Of a stretch of 64,000 bases of DNA, positions 9,900 to 21,482 are shown in pieces. A program made the translations under genes and the position numbers. The notes beneath the pieces are model-generated. The model did not search any database. It was not told the origin of the DNA and saw only the letters and a list, made by a program, of their open reading frames with translations. The DNA comes from Streptomyces sp. NBC_00190 (GTDB lineage Bacteria; Actinomycetota; Actinomycetes; Streptomycetales; Streptomycetaceae): positions 1,860,001-1,924,000 of the forward strand of contig NZ_CP108131.1 of NCBI RefSeq assembly GCF_036203305.1. The letters are read 5' to 3'. Every line of letters begins with the position of its first letter. Position 1 is the first letter of the stretch.

Positions 9900-11111
9900 C
9901 TACTGTGCCGTGAGCGGTGGACGGCCACGGGTGCCCCGCCGCGGGCGCCTGGCCAGTACGGCGGCCAGCGCGAGCAGCACCGCCCCGGCGGCCGCGGCCT
10001 CGGGGGCGCCCAGCCGGGCGTCCCGCTCGCGCGGGCGGGCCGGGTCGGGGCCGGGGCCGAAGTACGGGCGCCCGGCCGCGGCGGGCGCGGGGACCGGCGC
10101 CTGCGGCCTCATCGCCTCCGCGATCTGGAGGGCGGCGACGGGGTCCGCCATCCCGTGGCCGCGGGCGTCGTCGCGGCCGCCGGCCGGGCTGTCGGAGGCG
10201 GTGTCCTCCAGCAGCTTCTTGACCTGGGCCGGAGACAGGTCCGGGTGGGCGGCCTTGACGAGGGCCGCGGCGCCGGAGACGAAGGCGGCCGCGGCGCTGG
10301 TGCCCCAGCCCTCGTAGTACGAGCGGTCGGGGTCGGCGATGACGACGTCGACGCCGGGGGCGCTGACGGTGGCGTACCAGTTGCGGGTGGAGAACTTGGC
10401 CTTCCTGCCGCGGCGGTCGACGGCCGTGACGGCTATCACCCCCGGGTAGGCGGCCGGGTAGGAGACGCGGTCGCCGCTCTCGCCGCCGTTGCCCGCGGAG
10501 GCGACGACGATCACGCCCTTGGCGAGCGCGTACTGGACGGCCTCGTCCTCCCCCGCCTCGTGGTGGGCGGAGTCGCTGTCGTCGCCGAGGGACAGGTTGA
10601 TCACGTCGGCGCCGTTGTCGGCGGCCCAGCGGATGCCGTCGGCGAGGGCGCCGCCCTTGCTGTCGCGGGCCTGGGCGCGGCCCGGGTCGCCCTCCTCCAG
10701 GATCACCCGGACCGGCAGGATCTTGGCCTGCGGGGCGATGCCGAGGACGCCTTGGCCGTGACCGGGGCCGTGACCGTGCCCGGCGATGATGCTCGCCATG
10801 GCGGTGCCGTGCCGGGCCCAGGACCGGTCGCCGCGGCCGGCGCCCATGCCGATGAGGTCGGTGCCGCCGAGGACCTGGCCTGCGAGGTCGGGGTGGGAGT
10901 CGTCCACGCCGGTGTCGAGGACGGCGACGGTGACGCCGTCGCCGCGGGTGGTGCCCCAGGCCTCTTCGGCGCGCAGGGCCAGGAGGCCCCACTGGCGGTC
11001 GCGGATGTTGTCGGCGGCGGCCGGGGAGGCGGTGGCCGCCGTGAGGACGGCGGCGAAGGCCAGGGTGGCGGCGGCGCGGGTGACGGCGGCCCGGACCCGT
11101 CGGGGCGTCAT
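9900..11111 (-). CDS. Mycosin-type S8 subtilisin-like protease
   Basis: A 403-residue exported serine protease. The start ATG at 11111 overlaps the upstream stop codon as ATGA. Residues 1-33 form a signal peptide ending AAA-D. The catalytic triad is visible: Asp66 (AVLDTGVDDSHPDLAG), His101 (RHGTAMASIIAGHG) and Ser272 (GWGTSAAAAFVSGAAAL), with oxyanion Asn208 (SAGNGG). The C-terminus has a hydrophobic helix followed by RRPRRGTRGR, so the mature enzyme should face outward and be membrane-anchored. This is the architecture of type VII secretion mycosins, but no EccB/C/D/E or WXG100 gene is present in the window. Coupling with the membrane protein upstream suggests they act together. Confidence 0.92.
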   Translation of the reverse strand: MTPRRVRAAVTRAAATLAFAAVLTAATASPAAADNIRDRQWGLLALRAEEAWGTTRGDGVTVAVLDTGVDDSHPDLAGQVLGGTDLIGMGAGRGDRSWARHGTAMASIIAGHGHGPGHGQGVLGIAPQAKILPVRVILEEGDPGRAQARDSKGGALADGIRWAADNGADVINLSLGDDSDSAHHEAGEDEAVQYALAKGVIVVASAGNGGESGDRVSYPAAYPGVIAVTAVDRRGRKAKFSTRNWYATVSAPGVDVVIADPDRSYYEGWGTSAAAAFVSGAAALVKAAHPDLSPAQVKKLLEDTASDSPAGGRDDARGHGMADPVAALQIAEAMRPQAPVPAPAAAGRPYFGPGPDPARPRERDARLGAPEAAAAGAVLLALAAVLARRPRRGTRGRPPLTAQ

Positions 11112-11908
11112 CGGGCCTCCGGGGCGGGGGTGGCGGGCGGGGCGGCGAGGAGGGCCAGCCCGTCTCCGATGCGGTCGGCGACGGCCTTGGCCTCGTGGCC
11201 GAGGCCTGACTGGGCGACGGCTCCCGTGGCGTCCTTCCTCATCACGTCCTCCGCCGGGCGGGGCGCGTCCAGGAGCCGGCCGTCGGCGAAGGCGGAGACC
11301 GTGTAGACGACGGCGGGGACCTGGCCCTGTACGGACGCGGTCCAGGCGGCGCGCTGGGTGTCGGCGAATCCGTACGCGGGCGGAGCGGTGAACCGGCCGG
11401 TCAGGGCCTTCATCGCGGGGGCGTCGGCGGGTGTGAAGACCACGCCGACGGTGACGAGGAAGCTGCGGGTGGCATCCGTGTAGGTGGCGCGCAGTACGCG
11501 GGTGCAGCCGGTGGCGGCCAGCAGGCGCTGCCAGTCGGGTGCGAGCGCGGCGGGGCAGTCGGCGTCCGGGGCGAGCGCGATGCGGGTCCAGGTGCGGTTC
11601 GAGCCGCCGGGACCGGCGGTGGGGCCGGAGAGGACGGGCGGGAAGAGGGCGTCCACGGGAGCGGACCGCCACAGGGACTCGGCCTTGCGGTAGGCGGCGC
11701 CGGCGGGCAAGGGGCGGTGCGCGGCGCGGTGTTCGAGCCAGGTGTCGGCTCCGGCGCCGCCGAGGAGGCCGATGCCGAGCAGGGCGCAGAGCGCGGCGGC
11801 CAGGACCCGTCCGGGGCGGCGGGTCGGTGCGGGCGAGGGCGGCTCGGCGGGGGTCGGGGGCGGATCGGGCTCGCCCAGGACCGCGGTCCGCGGTGTCGAC
11901 GTGGTCAT
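11108..11908 (-). CDS. Membrane-anchored protein coupled to the mycosin
   Basis: 266 residues from ATG 11908, with GGAG about 7 nt upstream. A Pro-rich cytoplasmic N-terminus (PPPTPAEPPSPAPTRRPG) precedes one transmembrane helix at about 34-55 (VLAAALCALLGIGLLGGAGA). The remaining ~210 residues are extracytoplasmic. Two conserved-looking cysteines, ADCPAALAPDWQRLLAATGC, could form a disulfide. No known enzymatic motif is recognised. The stop overlaps the mycosin start by four bases, so the two are probably made together; a role as a partner or regulator of the protease is inference. Confidence 0.85.
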   Translation of the reverse strand: MTTSTPRTAVLGEPDPPPTPAEPPSPAPTRRPGRVLAAALCALLGIGLLGGAGADTWLEHRAAHRPLPAGAAYRKAESLWRSAPVDALFPPVLSGPTAGPGGSNRTWTRIALAPDADCPAALAPDWQRLLAATGCTRVLRATYTDATRSFLVTVGVVFTPADAPAMKALTGRFTAPPAYGFADTQRAAWTASVQGQVPAVVYTVSAFADGRLLDAPRPAEDVMRKDATGAVAQSGLGHEAKAVADRIGDGLALLAAPPATPAPEAR

Positions 11909-12068
11909 CCGGCGGCTCCGCCCCCCGTTCCGTACGGCTGCCTGCCCGTACTCTACGGGGTCGCCGGGCAGGGACCCGGCGGTCCCCCGCGGGGGCTCGG
12001 CGGGATACGGGGCCAAGGGGAGCCCCCGTGCCCTACCCATCGGTAGAGACGTCTGGCAAGCTCCCGCC

Positions 12069-13267
12069 ATGAACTCCGCCGCCGCCGATCGCGCCCGGTA
12101 CGACCGGGCGACCGCGCACCTGGACGCGCCGCTGGCCATCGTGGATCTCGACGCGTTCGACGCCAATGCCGACGACCTCGTGCGCAGGGCGGGCGGGAAG
12201 CCGGTGCGCGTCGCCAGCAAGTCCGTCCGCTGCCGTGCGCTCCTCGAACGGGTCCTGGCCCGGCCCGGGTTCGCCGGGATCATGTCGTACACGCTCGCCG
12301 AGTCGCTGTGGCTGGCCCGGTCCGGGTTCGAGGACGTGCTGCTCGCCTATCCGTCCGCCGACCGGGCCGCGTTCGCCGAGCTGGCCGCCGATCCCAAGCT
12401 GGCCGCCGCGGTCACCGTCATGGTGGACGATCTCGCGCAGCTCGACCTCATCGAGCGGTCGCGGGACGGTGGCGCCGAGGAGGTCCGGGTCTGTCTGGAG
12501 CTGGACACCGCCCTGCACCTGCTGGGCGGGAGGGTGCGGGTCGGGGCGCGGAGGTCACCTCTGCGGGAGCCCGGTGAGCTGGCCGAGCTGGCCCGTGCGG
12601 TCTCCGCCCGGCGCGGGTTCCGGGTGGTCGGGCTGATGGCGTACGAGGGGCACGTCGCCGGGGTCGGGGACGCGTTGGCGGGCCGACCGCTGCGGTCCCG
12701 CGCCATCCGGTTCATGCAGAGCGCGGCGCGCAGGGAGCTGGCGGCACGTCGGGCCGAGGTGGTGCGGGCCGTGCGCGCGGTGGTGCCCGGCCTGGAGTTC
12801 GTCAACGGGGGCGGGACCGGCAGCGTGCAGCAGACGGCCTCGGAGGACGCGGTGACGGAGATCGCCGCCGGTTCGGGGCTGTACGTGCCCCGGCTGTTCG
12901 ACAACTACACCTCGTTCAGCGGGCGTCCGGCCGCGCTCTTCGCGCAGCCGGTCGTGCGCAGGCCCGGTGTGGGTGTGGTGACCGTGCTGGGCGGCGGGTA
13001 TCCCGCCTCCGGTGCGCCCGGCGCGGACCGGCTGCCGGTCCCGTACCTGCCGGAGGGCCTGCGCTACGACCCGCAGGAGGGCGCGGGCGAGGTGCAGACC
13101 CCGCTGCTCGGCAGCCCGGCCGACGATCTGCTGATCGGCGACCGGGTGTGGTTCCGGCATGCGAAGGCGGGCGAACTGTGCGAGCGGTTCGACACCTTGC
13201 ACCTGGTGGAGGGCGACCGGGTGACGGCCACCGCCCCGACGTACCGGGGCGAGGGCCGCACGTTCCT

Positions 13268-13271
<4 letters not shown>
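12069..13271 (+). CDS. Fold-type III PLP amino acid deaminase/aldolase
   Basis: A 400-residue soluble enzyme related to alanine racemase N-terminal-domain proteins and D-threonine aldolase / D-serine dehydratase (DSD1-like). The TIM-barrel part begins LDAPLAIVDLDAFDANADDL, followed by VASKSVRC, whose Lys should bind pyridoxal phosphate. Later segments include VCLELDTALHLLGGRVRVGARRS-type barrel strands, EFVNGGGTGSV, and a C-terminal metal-site-like region GDRVWFRHAKAGELCERFD with His and Cys. A D-amino acid substrate is likely from the family; which one cannot be seen. It is divergent from the mycosin pair and its stop overlaps the stop of the convergent HAD gene by 3-4 bp. Confidence 0.85.
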
Positions 13272-14542
<1,271 letters not shown>

Positions 14543-14623
14543 GCTGCTCCTCGGGGTGAATGGGAAAGGGGACAGCCGGGCGCCTCGCGGCGCCCGGCTG
14601 GTGGGGCTGTGGACGGGGAGGGC

Positions 14624-15418
14624 CTACAGGGGGGTGACGTAGGCGCCCGAGATGCCGCCGTCGACGAGGAAGTCGGTGGCGTTGATGAAGGAGGAGTCGT
14701 CGCTGGCGAGGAAGGCGACGGCGGCGGCGATCTCGGTGGGCTCGGCGAAGCGGCCCAGCGGGATGTGCACGAGGCGGCGGGCGGCGCGCTCCGGGTCCTT
14801 GGCGAAGAGCTCCTGGAGGAGCGGGGTGTTGACCGGGCCCGGGCACAGGGCGTTGACGCGGATGCCCTCGCGGGCGAACTGGACGCCGAGTTCGCGGGAC
14901 ATGGCCAGCACGCCGCCCTTGGAGGCGGTGTAGGAGATCTGCGAGGTGGCGGCGCCCATGATGGCCACGAAGGAGGCGGTGTTGATGATCGAGCCGCGGC
15001 CCTGGCGCTGCATGTAGGGGAGGGCGGCCTTGCAGCAGAGGTAGACGGAGGTGAGGTTGACGTCCTGGACGCGCTTCCAGGCCTCCAGACCGGTGGTGAG
15101 GATGGAGTCGTCGTCCGGGGGCGAGATGCCCGCGTTGTTGAAGGCGATGTCGACGGAGCCGTAGGTGTCGAAGGCGGTCTTGAACAGGGCCTCGACCTCC
15201 TCGGGGCTGGTGACGTCGACCTTCACGAAGGTGCCGCCGACCTCCTCCGCCGCGGCCTTGCCGGCCGTCTCGTCGATGTCGCCGCAGACGATGTTGGCGC
15301 CCTCGGAGGCCAGGCGGCGGGCGGTGGCGAGGCCGATGCCGCTGCCGGCTCCGGTGATGACGGCGGTGCGGCCGACCAGCCGACGGCAGATGATCTCTTC
15401 AGTGGTCTGACTGGACAT
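14624..15418 (-). CDS. Short-chain dehydrogenase/reductase of the amine cluster
   Basis: 264 residues from ATG 15418 (MSSQTTEEIICRRLVGRTAV). The NAD(P)-binding TGAGSGIG motif lies near residue 20-27, NNAGIS near 95, and the catalytic Ser and Tyr-x-x-x-Lys in ISYTASKGG. The C-terminal GRFAEPTEIAAAVAFLASDD is typical of classical SDRs. It starts 5 bp after the aldehyde dehydrogenase stop, so both are in one transcript with the glutamine-synthetase-like gene. In that context it would oxidise the alcohol group of a gamma-glutamylated amino alcohol to the aldehyde handled by the next enzyme. The substrate is inferred, not seen. Confidence 0.92.
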   Translation of the reverse strand: MSSQTTEEIICRRLVGRTAVITGAGSGIGLATARRLASEGANIVCGDIDETAGKAAAEEVGGTFVKVDVTSPEEVEALFKTAFDTYGSVDIAFNNAGISPPDDDSILTTGLEAWKRVQDVNLTSVYLCCKAALPYMQRQGRGSIINTASFVAIMGAATSQISYTASKGGVLAMSRELGVQFAREGIRVNALCPGPVNTPLLQELFAKDPERAARRLVHIPLGRFAEPTEIAAAVAFLASDDSSFINATDFLVDGGISGAYVTPL

Positions 15419-15423
15419 GGTTT

Positions 15424-16803
15424 TCAGGCCTCCGTGCTGATGAAGACGTTCTTGGTCTCGGTGAAAGCGGTGAGGGCGTCGGGTCCGAGCTCGCGGCCGA
15501 GGCCGGACTGCTTGTAGCCGCCGAAGGGGGTCCAGTAGCGGACGCTGCTGTGGGAGTTGACGGACAGGTTGCCGGCGGCGACGGCGCGCGAGACGCGCAG
15601 CGCGCGGCCGATGTCGCGGGTCCAGAGGGAGCCGGAGAGGCCGTACTCGGTCGCGTTGGCCAGGCGGACGGCGTCCTCCTCGTCCTCGAAGGGCAGGACG
15701 ACGGCGACCGGGCCGAAGACCTCCTCGGCGGCCACGGGCGCCGTGGGGGCGACGTCCGTGACGAGGGTCGGCGGGTACCAGAAGCCGGGTCCGTCGGGGG
15801 CGGTGCCGCGGATCGCGGTGAGGTCGTCGGTGACGTAGGACCGTACGCGCTCCAGCTGCGGCCGGGAGATCAGCGGGCCCATCTGGGTCTTCTCGTCGGA
15901 GGGGTCGCCGACCACCACCGATTCGATGCCGGGGGCGACCAGCTCCAGGAAGCGGTCGTACGCGGAGCGCTGTACGAGGATCCGGGTGCGGGCGCAGCAG
16001 TCCTGGCCGGTGTTGTCGAGGAAGGCCATGGGGGCGGCGGCCGCGGCGGCTTCGAGGTCCGCGTCCGCGAAGACGATGTTCGGGCTCTTGCCTCCGAGTT
16101 CGAGGGTGACGCGCTTCACCCGGTCGGCGCACTTGGCCATGATCTGCTTGCCGACGCGGGTGGAGCCGGTAAAGACGATCTTCGCGACGCCGGGGTGCTC
16201 GACGAGCGCGTCGCCCGCGACCGCCCCGTGGCCGGGGAGCACCTGGAAGAGGTGTTCGGGGATCCCGGCTTCGAGGGCGAGTTCGGCGAGGCGCAGCGCG
16301 GTCAGCGGTGTGGTCTCGGCGGGCTTGAGGATGACGGCGTTGCCCGCGGCGAGGGCCGGTGCCAGGCCCCAGGCTGCGATCGGCATGGGGAAGTTCCAGG
16401 GGGCGATCACGCCGATGACGCCGAGGGGTTCGAGGAAGGTGACGTCGATGCCCCCGGCGACGGGGATCTGGCGGCCGGAGAGCCGTTCCACTCCCCCGGC
16501 TGCGAATTCGAGCAGGTCGCGGACGTTGCCCGCTTCCCAGCGGGCGTTGCCGACGGTGTGTCCGGCTTCGCGGACCTCCAGCTGGGCCAGTTCCTCGATG
16601 TGCCCGTCGACGACCGCGGCGAAGCGGCGCAGCAGTCTGGCGCGGTCGGCGGGTGCGGCCGCCGCCCAGCCGCGCTGGGCCGCGGCGGCTCGGGCGACGG
16701 CGGCGTCGACATCGTCCCGTGTGGCGGCCGGGACGATGGCGACGGTTTCCTCGGTGGCCGGATTCAGCACTCTCAGATCGAGTGGGGCCAGCGCATCGGA
16801 CAC
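15424..16803 (-). CDS. NAD(P)-dependent aldehyde dehydrogenase
   Basis: 459 residues from GTG 16803 (GAGAGG upstream). It has the full ALDH fold: PWNFPMPIAAWGLAPALAAG, KPAETTPLTAL, the FTGSTRVGK nucleotide loop, catalytic Glu in VTLELGGKSPNIVF, nucleophile Cys in NTGQDCCARTR, and the EEVFGPVAVVLPF and PFGGYKQSGLGRE oligomerisation regions. It converts an aldehyde to an acid. It lies 29 bp after the GlnA4-like gene and 5 bp before the SDR, so it most likely oxidises a gamma-glutamyl-aminoaldehyde, analogous to PuuC in E. coli putrescine catabolism. This could also serve other aldehydes. Confidence 0.95.
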   Translation of the reverse strand: MSDALAPLDLRVLNPATEETVAIVPAATRDDVDAAVARAAAAQRGWAAAAPADRARLLRRFAAVVDGHIEELAQLEVREAGHTVGNARWEAGNVRDLLEFAAGGVERLSGRQIPVAGGIDVTFLEPLGVIGVIAPWNFPMPIAAWGLAPALAAGNAVILKPAETTPLTALRLAELALEAGIPEHLFQVLPGHGAVAGDALVEHPGVAKIVFTGSTRVGKQIMAKCADRVKRVTLELGGKSPNIVFADADLEAAAAAAPMAFLDNTGQDCCARTRILVQRSAYDRFLELVAPGIESVVVGDPSDEKTQMGPLISRPQLERVRSYVTDDLTAIRGTAPDGPGFWYPPTLVTDVAPTAPVAAEEVFGPVAVVLPFEDEEDAVRLANATEYGLSGSLWTRDIGRALRVSRAVAAGNLSVNSHSSVRYWTPFGGYKQSGLGRELGPDALTAFTETKNVFISTEA

Positions 16804-16832
16804 GTGGTGCCTCTCAGACTTTCGGTGGATGG

Positions 16833-18197
16833 TTACAGGCGTTCGAAGGAGCGGCGCAGCTCCCAGTCCGTTACGGCGGAGTCGTAGGCGTCGAGTTCGA
16901 CGCGGGCCATGTTCCGGTAGTGGGCGACCACCTCGGGGCCGAAGGCGGCCTTGGCGATCTCGCTGTTCTCCCAGAGCTCGGCGGCCTCGCGCAGGGTCGC
17001 GGGGACGTGCGCGTAGTCGGCGGTGTAGGCGTTCCCGCCGCAGGCCTCGGGCAGTTCCAGGCGGTTCTCGATGCCGTAGAGCCCGGCCGCGACCAGGCCG
17101 GCGACGGCGAGGTACGGGTTGACGTCACCGCCGGGGAGGCGGTTCTCGAAGCGCATGGAGCGGCCGTGGCCGACGACCCGCAGGGCGCAGGTCCGGTTGT
17201 CCACGCCCCAGGCGACGGCGGTCGGTGCGAAGGATCCCGGCCGGAAACGCTTGTACGAATTGATGTTCGGGGCGTAGAGAAGGGAGAAGTCGCGCAGTGC
17301 GGCGAGCTGGCCGGCCAGGAAGTGTCGCATCACCGGTGACATTCCGCCTGGTCCGTCCCCGGCCATCGCGTTGCGTCCGTCGGCGTCGCCCAGCGAGAGG
17401 TGGATATGGCAGGAGTTGCCCTCCCGTTCGTCGTACTTGGCCATGAAGGTGAGCGAGACGCCCTCCTGCGCGGCGATCTCCTTGGCCCCGGTCTTGTACA
17501 CGGAGTGCTGGTCGCAGGTGGTGAGCGCCTCGTCGTAGCGGAAGGCGATCTCGTGCTGGCCGAGGTTGCACTCCCCCTTCGCCGACTCGACGATCAAGCC
17601 CGCGGCCTGCATCTCGTTGCGGATGCGGCGCAGCAGGGGTTCGATGCGCCCGGTCCCGAGGACGGAGTAGTCGATGTTGTACTGGTTGGCGGGGGTCAGG
17701 CCGCGGTAGCCCGCGTTCCAGGCCTGCTCGTAGGTGTCCTGGAAGACCATGAACTCCAGCTCGGTGCCGACCATCGCGGTGTAGCCGTGCTCGGCGAGGC
17801 GCTCCAGCTGGCGGCGCAGGATCTGCCGGGGCGCCGCGACGACCGGCGACCCGTCGTTCCAGGCCAGGTCGGCGAGGATGAAGGCGCTGCCGGGGTTCCA
17901 GGGGATGCGGCGCAGGGTGGCGGGGTCGGGGTGCATGGCGAAGTCGCCGTAGCCCCGGTCCCAGGAGGACATCTCGTATCCGTCGACGGTGTTCATGTCG
18001 GTGTCGACGGCGAGGAGGTAGTTGCAGCCCTCCGTGCCGTGCGCGAGGACCTCGTCGAGGAAGAACTGTGCGGCGAACCGCTTGCCCTGGAGGCGTCCCT
18101 GCATGTCGGGGAAGGCCAGGACGACTGTGTCGATCTCACCACTGGCGACCAGGGAGCGGAGCTCCTCGATCGCGAGCGGGGGCTTGCGGTCTACCAC
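16833..18197 (-). CDS. glnA4: Glutamine-synthetase-like gamma-glutamylamine ligase (GlnA4 type)
   Basis: 454 residues from GTG 18197, with GAAGGAGAG upstream. Metal and substrate motifs of the GS fold are present: TELEFMVFQ, ESAKGECNLGQHEIAF, GNSCHIHLSL, NRTCALRVVG and FENRLPGGDVNPYLAVAG. The DGSSI loop that in true glutamine synthetases helps bind ammonium is replaced by VDGYEMSSWDRGYGD, and no adenylylation Tyr segment was recognised. These differences suit an enzyme that glutamylates a larger amine. The S. coelicolor protein at this position, GlnA4 (SCO1613), was reported to make gamma-glutamylethanolamide. It heads the SDR-ALDH operon and is divergent from a FadR-type regulator 77 bp away. 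Confidence 0.88.
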   Translation of the reverse strand: MVDRKPPLAIEELRSLVASGEIDTVVLAFPDMQGRLQGKRFAAQFFLDEVLAHGTEGCNYLLAVDTDMNTVDGYEMSSWDRGYGDFAMHPDPATLRRIPWNPGSAFILADLAWNDGSPVVAAPRQILRRQLERLAEHGYTAMVGTELEFMVFQDTYEQAWNAGYRGLTPANQYNIDYSVLGTGRIEPLLRRIRNEMQAAGLIVESAKGECNLGQHEIAFRYDEALTTCDQHSVYKTGAKEIAAQEGVSLTFMAKYDEREGNSCHIHLSLGDADGRNAMAGDGPGGMSPVMRHFLAGQLAALRDFSLLYAPNINSYKRFRPGSFAPTAVAWGVDNRTCALRVVGHGRSMRFENRLPGGDVNPYLAVAGLVAAGLYGIENRLELPEACGGNAYTADYAHVPATLREAAELWENSEIAKAAFGPEVVAHYRNMARVELDAYDSAVTDWELRRSFERL

Positions 18198-18232
18198 TGG
18201 AATCTCTCCTTCGGTGAGCCGAGTGGGCCTAA

Positions 18233-18248
18233 GGTATTGAATAGAACC
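18233..18248. promoter_or_regulatory. Candidate operator in the glnA4/regulator intergenic gap
   Basis: GGTATTGAATAGAACC is an AT-rich island in a 77-bp divergent gap, with GGT/ACC ends symmetrical about its centre. FadR-subfamily proteins usually recognise short inverted repeats containing GGT and ACC half-elements, so this is the best visible site. The -10 elements of both divergent genes may also fall here. Confidence 0.4.
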
Positions 18249-18274
18249 ATTGCTTGGGAAGGGGATGAGCCGAG

Positions 18275-19021
18275 ATGACCGACACGGCGAGCGAGGGCGG
18301 CGCGATCGCGCGGCTGAATCCCGTACTGCGGCAGGTGCGGGCGGGCAACGGTTTCGAGGAGGCGCTCGAACAGATCCTCCAGGTGGTCCGGCTGGGCCTG
18401 GTGCCGGGCGGCGAACGGCTTCCGCCCGAGCGCGAGTTGGCCGAGCGGATGGGGATCAGCCGGGTCACGCTGCGCGAGGTGCTGAAGGTACTGCAGGACC
18501 AGGGGCTGGTGGAGGCGCGGCGCGGGCGGTACGGCGGAACGTTCGTGCTGCCCCGGCCCGACACCCCGGCGGGCATCGTCGAGGAGGAGCTGCGCCGACG
18601 GGTCGCCGGCGTGGACATCGAGGACGCCCTGCGGTTCCGCGAGGTCCTGGAGGTGGGGGCGGCCGGCCTGTGCGCCTCCCAGGGGCTCACCGAGGAGGGC
18701 ACCGAGCGGCTGCTCGCCGCCCTGACCGCCACCCACGACGCCCCGCTCGCCGACTACCGCCGCCAGGACACGCTCTTCCACCTGACCCTCTGCGAACTGG
18801 CCGGCTCCGCCACCCTGACGGCCCAGTACGCGGCGGTCCGGGCCACGGTCAACGACCTGCTGGACTGCATCCCGCTCCTGGTGCGCAACCTGGAGCACTC
18901 GCAGCAGCAGCACACCTCACTGGTGGAGTCCGTGCTGGAGCGGGACGCGGCCGGGGCGCGCGAGACGATGCGCGAGCACTGCTGCGGCACGGCGGCGCTG
19001 CTGCGGGGCTTCCTGGCCTGA
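18275..19021 (+). CDS. GntR/FadR-family transcriptional regulator
   Basis: 248 residues. The winged helix-turn-helix is at about 45-105 (ERLPPERELAERMGISRVTLR, then GLVEARRGRYGGTFVL). The C-terminal all-helical FCD ligand domain runs from about 120 to 245 (DALRFREVLEVGAAGLCA, HDAPLADYRRQDTLFHLTLC, with Asp/His residues that usually bind a metal). It is divergent from glnA4 and immediately upstream of the permease and hydrolase, so it should control both arms of the amine cluster. The S. coelicolor counterpart, SCO1614, has been called EpuRII and linked to glnA4 control; this assignment is from memory and position. The ligand may be an amine or a gamma-glutamyl intermediate. Confidence 0.92.
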   Translation: MTDTASEGGAIARLNPVLRQVRAGNGFEEALEQILQVVRLGLVPGGERLPPERELAERMGISRVTLREVLKVLQDQGLVEARRGRYGGTFVLPRPDTPAGIVEEELRRRVAGVDIEDALRFREVLEVGAAGLCASQGLTEEGTERLLAALTATHDAPLADYRRQDTLFHLTLCELAGSATLTAQYAAVRATVNDLLDCIPLLVRNLEHSQQQHTSLVESVLERDAAGARETMREHCCGTAALLRGFLA

Positions 19022-19129
19022 ACATCGGGAGGGTTTCGTAACCTCCGTTTAACGCAGAGGTCTTGCGCACTCCACTGCAATCGGGCAAAGGTACGCCCCA
19101 CAACCATTGCCCTGAGGCAGGAGCGCACG

Positions 19130-20608
<1,479 letters not shown>

Positions 20609-20663
20609 AATCCTGACACCGGCTCAGACCCCGACCCCTGCCTTGCCCCTGGAGGTAAAGACC

Positions 20664-21371
20664 GTGCCACGGCCGCTCATCGGCATCACCACCTACGTGG
20701 AGGAATCCACCCGCTACCGCGTGTGGGACCTCGATACGGCGCTCGTACCCACCGGGTACTACGAACTCGTCCAGGCGGCGGGCGGTGCGGCCGTGCTGCT
20801 CCCGCCGGACGCAACAGGGGCGGCGGCGGAGGTGCTGAGCCGGCTGGACGGCCTGGTCGTCGCGGGCGGCCCGGACATGGACCCGGCCCGCTACGGCGCC
20901 GCCCGTGACTCCCGTACGGGTCCCCCCGCGACGGTCCGCGACGAGTGGGAACTGGCCCTGATCTCGGCCGCGCTGGAGGCGGACATGCCGCTGCTCGGCA
21001 TCTGCCGGGGCATGCAGGCGCTGAACGTGGCCCTGGGCGGCAGCCTGGTCCAGCACATCGACGGTCACTTCGAGACGCCGGGCACCTTCTCCTGGCACTC
21101 CGTCCGCCCGGTCCCGGGCACCCGGTACGCGGCCCTGGTACCGGAGGAGGCGGAGGTCCCGACCTACCACCACCAGGCCGTCGAACGCCTGGGCAGCGGC
21201 CTGGTGGTCTCGGCGCACGCGGTCGACGGCACGGTGGAGGCGATCGAACTCCCGGACCCGGAGCGGTGGGTGCTGGGCGTCCAGTGGCACCCGGAGCGCG
21301 ACAAGGACACCCGCGTTCTGGCGTCCCTGATCGAAGCCGCCACCGCCCGCGCGGCGGCCCCGGCGCACTGA
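20664..21371 (+). CDS. Gamma-glutamyl hydrolase, class I GATase-like (PuuD type)
   Basis: 235 residues from GTG 20664; GGAGG lies 8 nt upstream, and an in-frame TTG at 20643 lacks such a site. The glutamine-amidotransferase triad is complete: Cys114 in LGICRGMQAL, His209 and Glu211 in GVQWHPERD. The GGPDMDPARYG oxyanion region is also present. Proteins of this type (PF07722) cleave gamma-glutamyl-gamma-aminobutyrate in the Puu pathway. Here the enzyme would release glutamate from the oxidised gamma-glutamyl product and so regenerate the carrier. It ends the operon, followed by a very long hairpin. Confidence 0.93.
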   Translation: MPRPLIGITTYVEESTRYRVWDLDTALVPTGYYELVQAAGGAAVLLPPDATGAAAEVLSRLDGLVVAGGPDMDPARYGAARDSRTGPPATVRDEWELALISAALEADMPLLGICRGMQALNVALGGSLVQHIDGHFETPGTFSWHSVRPVPGTRYAALVPEEAEVPTYHHQAVERLGSGLVVSAHAVDGTVEAIELPDPERWVLGVQWHPERDKDTRVLASLIEAATARAAAPAH

Positions 21372-21383
21372 GCACCGCGCAGG

Positions 21384-21440
21384 GCCGAACGGTGCGGCGC
21401 CGCTCCCGGGACACCCGGCAGCGGCGCCGCACCGTTCGGC
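21384..21440. terminator. Bidirectional terminator with 21-bp perfect stem
   Basis: Arms 21384-21404 and 21420-21440 are exactly complementary; the 15-nt loop contains a smaller CCGG pairing. It separates the convergent hydrolase and LysR genes. Confidence 0.9.
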
Positions 21441-21482
21441 TTCGCCGGGATCGACGCGCGGCCCGCCCCTGGGGCAATACGG

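Noticed and set aside
16833..18197. Ordinary glutamine synthetase (glnA)
   Set aside because: The DGSSI ammonium-site loop is replaced and the gene is surrounded by amine-catabolic genes, so nitrogen assimilation is less likely.
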